Below, one piece after another: positions 43,962 to 50,937 of a stretch of 64,000 bases of DNA. Source of the DNA: Microbacterium thalassium (GTDB lineage Bacteria > Actinomycetota > Actinomycetes > Actinomycetales > Microbacteriaceae); NCBI RefSeq assembly GCF_014208045.1, contig NZ_JACHML010000001.1, positions 1,054,001-1,118,000 of the forward strand. Reading direction: 5' to 3'. Every line of letters begins with the position of its first letter. The stretch's first letter is position 1. The notes below the pieces were generated by a model, which was not told the origin of the DNA, searched no databases, and saw nothing but the letters and a program-made list of their open reading frames with translations. A program made the translations under genes and the position numbers.

Positions 43962-44552
43962 TCAGATGGGGTCGACGAGGAAGCCGTTGATGTGGCGGCG
44001 GCTGTCTTCGGCCATGTCGACGTCGAGGTCGTCGAGCCAGAGGAGCCCCAGCCCCTCGATGATGGCGAGGGTGCTCAGCGCGGCCGCGCGCGGAGAGACC
44101 CCTTCGAGCAGTCCGCCGTCGGCGCCGACTTCTTGGAAGGCGGCCGTGACGGCATCGGCGATGCGGTGGAAGCGCTCGGCGAAGTACGGGCGCGCGGGGT
44201 GTTCGGGGTCCGTCGCCTCGGCGGCCAGGATCGAGTACAGCTGAACGACACCGCGCTGGTCAGCCTGCGTGCGCGAGATCTCGACGAGGCCGGCGAGGAA
44301 GTCGCGGCCGTGGAGGTCTTCGAGGCTGTGCTCGGCGCGCGCGTCGCGGCGCTCGAGGACCGCGCGCAGCAGCGCCATCTTTCCGCCCGAGAAGTGGTGG
44401 AGCACACCGGTCTGCGTCATGCCGACGGCCTTGGCGATCTCGTTGACGGAGCTCGCGGAATAGCCGCTCTTCGCGAACACCGCGAAGGCTGCGTCGAGGA
44501 TCTGCTCGCGCCGCTCTGCGCTCTTGCGGTACTCGCCTCTGGGTCCGGCCAT
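43962..44552 (-). CDS. TetR family transcriptional regulator
   Basis: A 196-aa TetR repressor: N-terminal helix-turn-helix (REQILDAAFAVFAKSG, SSVNEIAKAVGMTQTGVLHHF) and a helical ligand domain. The ATG at 44552 fits a leaderless start, with TACGCT 6 nt upstream; a possible start 12 codons further up falls into the operator. It is divergent from a GH1 beta-glucosidase and co-directional with a GH78 rhamnosidase, and very likely represses both through the perfect dyad at 44577-44602. The ligand may be an aglycone or glycoside. Confidence 0.87.
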   Translation of the reverse strand: MAGPRGEYRKSAERREQILDAAFAVFAKSGYSASSVNEIAKAVGMTQTGVLHHFSGGKMALLRAVLERRDARAEHSLEDLHGRDFLAGLVEISRTQADQRGVVQLYSILAAEATDPEHPARPYFAERFHRIADAVTAAFQEVGADGGLLEGVSPRAAALSTLAIIEGLGLLWLDDLDVDMAEDSRRHINGFLVDPI

Positions 44553-44558
44553 CGCCTC

Positions 44559-44612
44559 AGCGTATGTCGCCCAGATGAAAATATGCAAGCCTCAATATTT
44601 TCGTGCTAGCGT
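44559..44612. promoter_or_regulatory. Divergent TetR/GH1 promoter with perfect operator
   Basis: GAAAATAT-N10-ATATTTTC at 44577-44602 is a perfect 8-bp dyad. It lies between a minus-strand -10 (TACGCT, 44559-44564) for TetR and a plus-strand -10 (TAGCGT, 44607-44612) for the GH1 gene, covering both -35 regions. The GH1 transcript then has a leader of roughly 45 nt. Confidence 0.7.
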
Positions 44613-44664
44613 GTCCCCCGTCCTCAGGAGGGGGCACGTTCGAAGACGATCGAGGACGGATGCC

Positions 44665-45900
44665 ATGACCAACACATTCCCCGACGACTTCCTCTGGGGA
44701 GTCGCCGTCGCCGGGCACCAGAACGAGGGCGGCAACGCCGACAGCGACATCTGGTTCCTCGAGAACGTCGAGCCGAGCCTGTTCATGGAGCGGTCCGGCG
44801 ACGCATGCCGCGCCTACGACCTGTGGCCGGATGACCTCGACCGCGTCGCGGGCCTCGGGCTGAATGCCTTCCGCTTCTCCGTCGAGTGGGCCCGCATCGA
44901 GCCCGCTCGGGGTGAGGTCTCTCAGGAGGCGCTCGACCACTATGAGCAGGTCGTGGACGGATGCCTCGAACGCGGTCTCGCCCCGATCGTGACGTTCAGC
45001 CACTTCGCGGCTCCGCACTGGTTCGCCGCATCCGCCTCGTGGCTGGCCGCAGACGCCCCGCAGCTGTTCGCCGACCAGTGCGATCGGGTGATGGCGCGTA
45101 TCGGCGATCGGATCGCCGCCGGGGTCACGCTCAACGAGCCGAACCTCGAGCAGCTGCTGCAGGACAAGCTCCCGCCGCACGTCGAGCAGATCAAGCTCGA
45201 CATGCTGGCGGCCGCCGCACGGGCGGCCGGCAGCGAGAGCTACTACGCCGCGAACGTCATCCCCGCGAGCGCGCAGGTGGAGTTCCGGGATGCGTTCACG
45301 GTGGTGCACCGCACCGCGAAGGCCGCCATCAAGGCGCGGCGCGCCGACCTGTCGGTCGGCGTCTCGATCGCCATCAGCGACGAGGTCGCCCTCCCCGGCG
45401 GCGAGGATCGCCGCGATGAGCGACGCGCGCGCGTCTACGACCACTGGCTCGAGGTCGCGCGCGACGATGACTTCATCGGCGTGCAGAACTACGAGCGCAC
45501 CTACCACGGCCCCGACGGCGAGGTCATCCCCGAAGGGGAGCGCAACGGCATGGGCACGGTCATCGAGCCCGGCTCGCTCGCCGGCGCTGTCCACTACGCG
45601 CACGAGAAGTCCGGGGTGCCGGTCTTCGTCACCGAGCACGGCCTGCAGAGCCCCGACGACGCCCAGCGGGCCGCGTTCATCCCGGCTGCCCTCGACCTGC
45701 TCGCCGACGAGATCGCGTCGGGCACGCCGGTGCTGGGGTACTGCCACTGGACGCTCATGGACAACTTCGAGTGGATCTTCGGGTACGGCCCCAAGCTTGG
45801 ATTGTTCGAGGTCGACCGCGAGGCGATGGTGCGAACCGCCAAGCCGAGTGCGGGGGCGTACGCGGAGTATGTCCGAGCGCAGGCCAGCGTGCGGAGCTGA
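44665..45900 (+). CDS. GH1 beta-glucosidase
   Basis: A 411-aa glycoside hydrolase family 1 enzyme. FLWGVAVAGHQNEG at the N-terminus is the family opening, the acid/base is Glu158 in TLNEPN and the nucleophile Glu324 in VTEHGLQ, where His replaces the usual Asn after the glutamate. YCHWTLMDNFEW is the sugar-binding loop. It is cytoplasmic. GAGGACGG precedes the ATG. With the rhamnosidases it would remove the glucose left on a flavonoid after de-rhamnosylation. Length is slightly short of the 440-480 usual for the family. Confidence 0.9.
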   Translation: MTNTFPDDFLWGVAVAGHQNEGGNADSDIWFLENVEPSLFMERSGDACRAYDLWPDDLDRVAGLGLNAFRFSVEWARIEPARGEVSQEALDHYEQVVDGCLERGLAPIVTFSHFAAPHWFAASASWLAADAPQLFADQCDRVMARIGDRIAAGVTLNEPNLEQLLQDKLPPHVEQIKLDMLAAAARAAGSESYYAANVIPASAQVEFRDAFTVVHRTAKAAIKARRADLSVGVSIAISDEVALPGGEDRRDERRARVYDHWLEVARDDDFIGVQNYERTYHGPDGEVIPEGERNGMGTVIEPGSLAGAVHYAHEKSGVPVFVTEHGLQSPDDAQRAAFIPAALDLLADEIASGTPVLGYCHWTLMDNFEWIFGYGPKLGLFEVDREAMVRTAKPSAGAYAEYVRAQASVRS

Positions 45901-45932
45901 CCCGGATCGTCGCCCTGCGGCGGCCGCGGTGC

Positions 45933-46343
45933 TTACGCGCCGCGGTCGCCGCGCCACAGGCGATCGGTGATCGCCTGGACGTCGCGGTCGAGGTGGTCCA
46001 TGCGCTTCTCGAGCCCGTCGAAGCGGGCGTGCAGCCCGGCGACTTCGCCCCGCAGGCCGCCGATCTCGCCGCGCAGGCCGCCGATCTCGCCGAGCATCTC
46101 GGCCCGCAGGCCGCCGATCTGGGCGCCGACCTCGCTGCGCAGGCCGCCGATCTCGCTGCCGACCTCGCCGCGCAGGCCGCCGATCTCGCTGCCGACTTCG
46201 CCGCGCAGGCCGCCGATCTCGGCACGCAATCCGCCCACCTCGGCGCGGATGACCCGGCTCAGGCTCGTGATGACCACCGTGAACCCGCCGAGGATCGCCG
46301 CGGCGAACACGCCGATGAGCGTCCAGATCTGCGGGTCGTTCAT
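45933..46343 (-). CDS. Membrane-anchored coiled-coil protein with GGLRxE repeats
   Basis: A 136-aa protein: one N-terminal membrane helix (IWTLIGVFAAAILGGFTVVIT), then a long heptad-like region built of repeats of GGLRGEVGSEI and GGLRAEIGGLRGE type from about residue 36 to 100, ending in a second coiled-coil stretch (FDGLEKRMDHLDRDVQAI). The DNA is correspondingly repetitive (roughly 21-33-nt units), which may make copy number variable between strains. The ATG at 46343 follows a GAGTG. Function unknown; a scaffold or tether role is possible. Confidence 0.75.
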   Translation of the reverse strand: MNDPQIWTLIGVFAAAILGGFTVVITSLSRVIRAEVGGLRAEIGGLRGEVGSEIGGLRGEVGSEIGGLRSEVGAQIGGLRAEMLGEIGGLRGEIGGLRGEVAGLHARFDGLEKRMDHLDRDVQAITDRLWRGDRGA

Positions 46344-46467
46344 GTCCACTCCCTCATTGTCGCCCTCGGGGTCGAGGTTGTCACGGGCTGCCAAGGTCGG
46401 GTCTTCCGGATGGGCGTCTGTGGAGCACGCGCGGTCCGCTCCGGCTGGGGAGGAGGCGAGCGATCCC

Positions 46468-46499
46468 TTGACCATTCCTTTAAGCGGAATGTATATTCC
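46468..46499 (+). promoter_or_regulatory. Promoter with alternating ATTCC/GGAAT half-sites before the MNT gene
   Basis: TTGACC (46468-46473), an 18-nt spacer and TATATT (46492-46497) precede the GTG at 46506 by 8 nt, so the transcript is nearly leaderless. Between and over these boxes lie ATTCC-N7-GGAAT (46474-46490) and GGAAT-GTAT-ATTCC (46486-46499), sharing the middle half-site: a likely autoregulatory operator. Confidence 0.6.
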
Positions 46500-46505
46500 T
46501 GTTCT

Positions 46506-47102
46506 GTGAAGACTCTGCCATCGCAGCTGACGCCCTTCGTGCGTTCCGATGCGGTCGGGGCCCTGCTCGCCGAGACGCTCGGCCACCCCGACGCGGAGTT
46601 CACGCTGTCCGCACTCGGCCGGCTGACCGGGGTGAGCGGGCCGGTGGTCCATCGCGAGGTCACGCGCCTCGTCGACGCGGCCGTGCTGCAGGACCGGATG
46701 GAGGGGCGCAATCGCCTCGTGCGCGCGAACCCCGAGCATCCGCTCTACGCACCGATGCGCGAGATCATCGCGGCGACGTACGGGCCGGTTCCAGTCCTGC
46801 GCGCCGCGTTCGACGGCGTCGACGGCGCCGAGCATGTGTACATCTACGGGTCGTGGGCGGCCCGCCGCGGCGGCGAAGCCGGGCCGTTCCCCAACGACGT
46901 CGATGTGCTGGTCGTCGGAGACGTCCCCCGCCGGACGCTCAGCGCCATCGCGGGGGAGGCGAGCGATCAGCTCGCGGTCCCGGTGAACATCACGCGCGCC
47001 TCGCGGGAGGACTGGGATGCCGCCGAGCCGCCGCCGTTCCTGCGGACGGTGCGCTCCCGCCCGTTCGTCGACGTGATGACGGGTGCCGTCCATGGCGGAT
47101 GA
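46506..47102 (+). CDS. HTH-fused minimal nucleotidyltransferase (MntA-like antitoxin)
   Basis: A 198-aa protein with a winged helix in the first 75 residues (TLSALGRLTGVSGPVVHREVTRLVDA) and a minimal nucleotidyltransferase domain behind it: IYGSWAARRGG and NDVDVLVVGD give the GS...DxD catalytic pattern. The next gene encodes a HEPN-type protein and overlaps it by 11 nt. In MNT/HEPN toxin-antitoxin pairs the MNT protein neutralises the HEPN RNase, often by adding nucleotides to it. The fused DNA-binding domain would allow autorepression at the ATTCC/GGAAT sites. Confidence 0.8.
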   Translation: MKTLPSQLTPFVRSDAVGALLAETLGHPDAEFTLSALGRLTGVSGPVVHREVTRLVDAAVLQDRMEGRNRLVRANPEHPLYAPMREIIAATYGPVPVLRAAFDGVDGAEHVYIYGSWAARRGGEAGPFPNDVDVLVVGDVPRRTLSAIAGEASDQLAVPVNITRASREDWDAAEPPPFLRTVRSRPFVDVMTGAVHGG

Positions 47103-47535
47103 ACCCGACGTCATCGGCGAGATGCTGCAGCGGCGACGACTCGAGCGCGTCGCTGTGAATCCCGAGCACGCACGGCGGGTCCTGCGGGCAGCCGAGCAGC
47201 ACGTCGGCACCGCCCGGGTGATCGCCGCCACCGACGACCACGCCATGGCGTTCACCGCGGCGTACGACGGTGCGCGCAAGGCGCTCGCCGCGGTCCTGGC
47301 CTCTCATGGACTGCGCGTGCGGGCGATCGGCGGCGCGCACCGGAACACCGCCGTCGCGGCATCCGCCTTCGTGGCGGATGAGGCGCTCGGCGAGTTCGAC
47401 TGGATGCGCCAGGTGCGCAACAGCACCGAGTACCCCGACGACGAGCGGCCGACCGCGACGCCGCAGGACGTCGTCGAGGCGATCGATGCGGCCGACGCGA
47501 TCGTCGCGGCCTGCGCGCGGTACGTGGGCTCCTGA
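47092..47535 (+). CDS. HEPN-domain protein (HepT-like toxin candidate)
   Basis: A 147-aa all-helical protein. The HEPN signature is weak but present: RNSTEYPD near residue 108, where classical toxins have Rx4-6H; here Tyr stands in for His. AYDGARKALAAVLASHGLRVR is the helix found in the HEPN family. The ATG at 47092 overlaps the end of the MNT gene; an in-frame GTG at 47083 is possible. With the upstream nucleotidyltransferase it forms a likely MNT/HEPN pair. The missing His leaves it open whether it is an active RNase. Confidence 0.75.
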   Translation: MADEPDVIGEMLQRRRLERVAVNPEHARRVLRAAEQHVGTARVIAATDDHAMAFTAAYDGARKALAAVLASHGLRVRAIGGAHRNTAVAASAFVADEALGEFDWMRQVRNSTEYPDDERPTATPQDVVEAIDAADAIVAACARYVGS

Positions 47536-47554
47536 CCCCGCGGCCCGGGGCGGC

Positions 47555-48385
47555 TCAGCCCGGCTTGACCGCCTGCAGGGTGTAGCTGAGCGGCATGACG
47601 CCCGCCAGGCGGTCGAGGGCCCATTCGCCGCCGGGACGCTCGATCATCTGGCCGGGGTAGGCCTGCCACGGCAGGCTGTCGTGCTCCGTCAGCCCCGTGA
47701 GGGTGAGGCCGGCATCCATCACGGCGGTCACGATCTCGCCGAGGCCGTGATTCCACGAGTACGTCCGGGTCGCGGTCAGCGGCCGATCGACCTCGACGTA
47801 CGATTCCTCCTCGTCCCACGGCAGCGGCTCCGCCGTCTCGAAGTACGGGAAGCGCAGATGGATGTCGCCCTCGATGCGCTCGTCGACGGCCCACACGATC
47901 GGGTGGCTCTCGCGGATGAACAGCCGCCCGCCCGGAGCCAGCAGCTCGGCCACGACGCGCGCCCAGCGCGACACGCTCGGCAGCCAGCACAGCGCGCCGA
48001 CGCCGGTGTAGACGAGGTCGAATGTGCCGCGCTCGAGCACATCGGCGGCCGCGTAGACGTCGGACTCGACGAAGTCCACGTCGTCGCCGGCATCCGCGGC
48101 CAGCGCGCGGGCTTCGGCGACGGCGACCGATGAGAAGTCGAGACCCGTGACGCGCGCGCCCAGGCGTGCGAGCGAGATGGTGTCGGTGCCGATGTGGCAC
48201 TGCAGATGCACCGCGCGCGTGCCCTCGATGTCGCCCAGGCGCGGAACGTCGAACCGCACGACCTCCGAGAGGAGCGCGGGATCCTGGATGTAGCGACCCA
48301 CGTCGTAGCCCGAGCCGTTGCGCGCGGCGTGGAGTCCCGCGCGCTCGTCCCAGTTCGCACGGTTGGCGTCGGTGAACTCCTGCAC
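47555..48385 (-). CDS. SAM-dependent methyltransferase (class I)
   Basis: A 276-aa methyltransferase. The SAM-binding loop reads HLQCHIGTDTISLARLG (glycine-rich motif I variant), followed by VTGLDFS and VESDVYAA. FDLVYTGVGALCWLPS is motif IV. The start is GTG at 48385 with TAGGGT 6 nt upstream, a leaderless arrangement. The substrate is unknown. It sits back to back with the HEPN gene and downstream of the FGE gene on the same strand. Confidence 0.85.
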   Translation of the reverse strand: MQEFTDANRANWDERAGLHAARNGSGYDVGRYIQDPALLSEVVRFDVPRLGDIEGTRAVHLQCHIGTDTISLARLGARVTGLDFSSVAVAEARALAADAGDDVDFVESDVYAAADVLERGTFDLVYTGVGALCWLPSVSRWARVVAELLAPGGRLFIRESHPIVWAVDERIEGDIHLRFPYFETAEPLPWDEEESYVEVDRPLTATRTYSWNHGLGEIVTAVMDAGLTLTGLTEHDSLPWQAYPGQMIERPGGEWALDRLAGVMPLSYTLQAVKPG

Positions 48386-48397
48386 CCCGCCACCCTA
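48383..48397 (-). promoter_or_regulatory. Leaderless promoter of the methyltransferase gene
   Basis: On the minus strand TAGGGT (48397-48392), 6 nt, then GTG (48385-48383). This gives the methyltransferase its own promoter in the short gap after the FGE gene. Confidence 0.5.
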
Positions 48398-48417
48398 TCC
48401 GCGAGGGATCCGCCCGG

Positions 48418-49410
48418 TCAGCGCGAGACGGTGCGGAAGCCGGCGTTGCCCATCGAGGAATCGGGGGTGTTCTGCGACCGGGCGGAGTTGCGGTAGCGGT
48501 TGCAGTACGAGATGTGGCACAGGTAGCTGCCGCCGCGCAGGATGCGCGACCCGCCCCGGATCGGGCCCGTGGGGTTTGCTGCGGGCGAGGCGCGGTAGTA
48601 GTTCGGATCGAACCAGTCCGCGCACCACTCCCACACGTTGCCGATCGGCTGCCACAGTCCGTAGCCGTTGGGCTCGAAGGTGCGCACTGGGGCGGTCGTG
48701 AGGTAGCCGTCCTCGAGCGTGTTCGTGCCGGGGAAGCCCCCTTGCCAGATGTTGGCGCGCCACGTGCCGCCGGCATCCGGCTCTTCGTCGCCCCACGGGT
48801 ACTTCTTCTGATCGAGGCCGCCACGCGCGGCGTACTCCCACTCGGCCTCGGTGGGCAGGCGCCGGCCGGCCCAGTCGCAGTAGGCCTGGACGTCGTTCCA
48901 CGAGACATGGACGACGGGATGGTCGCCGAGGCCGGCGAGCGACGAGTTGCGCCCGCCCGGATGCCGCCAGTCGGCGCCCTTGACGCCGAACCACCAGGGC
49001 GTGCCGGGCGGCTGGCCCAGGATGTCCTCCTCCGGCGCGGCGAGCGCCAGATGGAAGACGGCCGAGAATCCGAAGGTCTCGGCCTCGGTGGCGTAGCCGG
49101 TCGCGTCGACGAAGCGCGCGAAGTCGTCGTTCGTGACGCTCGTGGCATCGATCGAGAAGGAGCCGAGCGTCACCTCGTGCAGCGGGACCTCGCCGTCACC
49201 GGCGTTGCGGTCGCCCGAGGAGTCGCCCATGACGAACGTGCCGGCCGGGATGACCGCCTGCTCGATGGTGTGGCGATCCGTCGCGCCCGCGCCCGCCGTG
49301 CTGGGGGCGTCCGACGGACGCGAGATCGAGACGAACTGCTCACGTCCGGGCGTGCCGCAGCCGCATCCCGCTCCGCAGCCACCGTCTCGATCGTCGTCCT
49401 GCTCGTTCAC
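48418..49410 (-). CDS. Formylglycine-generating enzyme (sulfatase-modifying factor)
   Basis: A 330-aa FGE. It oxidises the cysteine of a CxPxR motif in sulfatases to formylglycine using O2 and copper. PAGTFVMGDSSGDRNAGDGE opens the domain, RLPTEAEWEYAARGG and NVWEWCADWF are family blocks, and both active-site cysteines are present as Cys298 and Cys303 in SYLCHISYCNRYR, with the 5-residue spacing of characterised enzymes. A cysteine-rich N-terminal stretch (GCGAGCGCG) precedes the domain. The arylsulfatase at 21458-23806 in this window is the obvious client. Confidence 0.92.
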   Translation of the reverse strand: MNEQDDDRDGGCGAGCGCGTPGREQFVSISRPSDAPSTAGAGATDRHTIEQAVIPAGTFVMGDSSGDRNAGDGEVPLHEVTLGSFSIDATSVTNDDFARFVDATGYATEAETFGFSAVFHLALAAPEEDILGQPPGTPWWFGVKGADWRHPGGRNSSLAGLGDHPVVHVSWNDVQAYCDWAGRRLPTEAEWEYAARGGLDQKKYPWGDEEPDAGGTWRANIWQGGFPGTNTLEDGYLTTAPVRTFEPNGYGLWQPIGNVWEWCADWFDPNYYRASPAANPTGPIRGGSRILRGGSYLCHISYCNRYRNSARSQNTPDSSMGNAGFRTVSR

Positions 49411-49452
49411 CCTGCCATTCTCTCCGCATCCGCAGCATCGAGCACGTGGTGA

Positions 49453-50760
49453 TCAGGAGCCGGCGGCGATGCGGGCGGCCTGGCGGGCGGCGCCCAGCGC
49501 GACGTACTCGGCGGGGGCCGGTACGTCGACGGGGATCCCAAGCACCTGCGGCGCGATCCGTCGCACCGCTTCGGACTGCGCGCCGCCGCCGATCAGCAGT
49601 GCGCGGGTCAGCGGCACGCCGAGCCCGCGCAGGGCGTCGAGCCCGGCGCCGAGGGCCGACAGCATCCCCTCGACGGCGGCGCGGGCGAGGTTCTCCCGTG
49701 TCGTCGAGGCGAGCGTCATGCCCGTGAGGGACGCCGTCGCGTCGGGAAGATTCGGCGTGCGCTCGCCTTCGAAATAGGGGACGAGCGTCAGCCCTCCAGC
49801 GCCGAGCTCCCCGTCGAGCGCGAGCCTGCTGAGCTCGTCGTGGTCGACGTCGAGAAGCCGGGCGATGGCGTCCAGGACGCGCGCGGCGTTCAGGGTGGCG
49901 ACCAGGGGCAGGAAGCGGCCGTCGGCGTCCGCGAAGCCGGCGACCGTGCCGGTCGGATCGATCGTGCGCTGCTCGCTGACGGCGAAGACCGTGCCGCTTG
50001 TGCCGATCGAGACGACGACATCGCCGGGGCCCGCACCGAGGCCCAGGGCGGCGCCGGCGTTGTCGCCCGCGCCCGCGCCCACGCGGCGCCCCTCGGCATC
50101 GGCGACCCATTCGGTCGGGCCGAGCACGCGCGGCAGGATCGCGTCTTGGCCGAGCGCGGCGATGAGCAGTTCGCGGTCGTAGCCGCCGGATGCGGGGTCC
50201 CAGTAGCCGGTGCCCGAGGCATCCGAGCGGTCCGTCACGAGTTCCTCGAGCACCGGGCCGCGCGGCGACTCGCCGGCGGGGCCGAAGCCGCGCAGGCGCC
50301 ACGTCAACCAGTCGTGGGGGAGGGCGACGGCGGCCACGCGCGCCGCGTTCTCGGGCTCGTGGTCGCGCAGCCAGCGCAGCTTGGTGATGGTGAACGACGC
50401 CACGGGCACGAGGCCGGTGCGGCGGGCGAGCTCCTCGGCCCCGAACTCGGCGATGAGGTCTGCCGCCGCGTCCGCCGAGCGGGTGTCGTTCCACAGCAGG
50501 GCATCGCGGATCACGCGGCCGTCGGCATCCAGCGCGACCATGCCGTGCTGCTGGCCGCCGATCGCCCACGCGGCGACGTCGTCAAGCCCGCCGGCTTCGG
50601 CGACGGCCGTTCGCAGCGCGGTCCACCACGCCGCGGGATCGACGGCGGTGCCGTCCGGGTGCGCCGCGCGCCCCTGCCGCACGATCGCGCCCGTGTCGGC
50701 ATCCGTCACCACGACCTTGCACGATTGCGTCGACGAGTCGACCCCCATCACGAGTGCCAT
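49453..50760 (-). CDS. xylB: Xylulokinase
   Basis: A 435-aa FGGY-family kinase phosphorylating D-xylulose to xylulose 5-phosphate with [15 protein letters not shown] is the N-terminal phosphate loop, GGQQHGMV and WNDTRS the substrate loop, and [12 protein letters not shown] and [15 protein letters not shown] the adenosine-binding motifs. It lies 162 nt downstream of xylA on the same strand, with the third copy of the 55-bp repeat between them. A ROK repressor is divergent from xylA. Length is slightly shorter than E. coli XylB (484). Confidence 0.92.
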   Translation of the reverse strand: MALVMGVDSSTQSCKVVVTDADTGAIVRQGRAAHPDGTAVDPAAWWTALRTAVAEAGGLDDVAAWAIGGQQHGMVALDADGRVIRDALLWNDTRSADAAADLIAEFGAEELARRTGLVPVASFTITKLRWLRDHEPENAARVAAVALPHDWLTWRLRGFGPAGESPRGPVLEELVTDRSDASGTGYWDPASGGYDRELLIAALGQDAILPRVLGPTEWVADAEGRRVGAGAGDNAGAALGLGAGPGDVVVSIGTSGTVFAVSEQRTIDPTGTVAGFADADGRFLPLVATLNAARVLDAIARLLDVDHDELSRLALDGELGAGGLTLVPYFEGERTPNLPDATASLTGMTLASTTRENLARAAVEGMLSALGAGLDALRGLGVPLTRALLIGGGAQSEAVRRIAPQVLGIPVDVPAPAEYVALGAARQAARIAAGS

Positions 50761-50820
50761 GTCGCTCCTTCATCGGTTCGATGGCTTCTTCTCCGGCCGA
50801 AGCCGCGAGTGCTGGGTGAT

Positions 50821-50875
50821 CGTGTCCCACTTCTGGTCGCCCGGCGAAGCCGCAGGCGACCAGAAGTGGTACACG
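50821..50875. repeat. Intergenic inverted repeat, copy 3 of the 55-bp 19-17-19 family
   Basis: Arms 50821-50839 (CGTGTCCCACTTCTGGTCG) and 50857-50875 pair at 18 of 19 positions around a 17-nt loop, whose ends add two more pairs. It lies between xylA and xylB in their direction of transcription, so its hairpin would be in the mRNA and could lower xylB expression or mark a processing site. Confidence 0.8.
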
Positions 50876-50880
50876 GATGC

Positions 50881-50937
50881 TGTGTCAGCGGCGCGCGCCT
50901 GGACCGGCCGCGCGCGCCTGTGTCAGCCGCGCGCGCC
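50881..50937. repeat. Short direct repeat at the xylA 3' end
   Basis: TGTGTCAGCGGCGCGCGCC at 50881-50899 recurs with one change at 50919-50937, 38 nt apart. The second copy contains the xylA stop codon, so the 3' end of xylA seems to have been locally duplicated. Confidence 0.55.

Noticed and set aside
46030..46240. Short-period DNA repeats considered as a CRISPR or VNTR array
   Set aside because: There are no spacers of constant length with unique sequence; the repeats encode the GGLRxE coiled coil in frame.
50881..50937. 19-nt direct repeat considered as an attachment or transposon target site
   Set aside because: Only 38 nt apart with no integrase or transposase gene; more likely a local slippage duplication of the xylA end.
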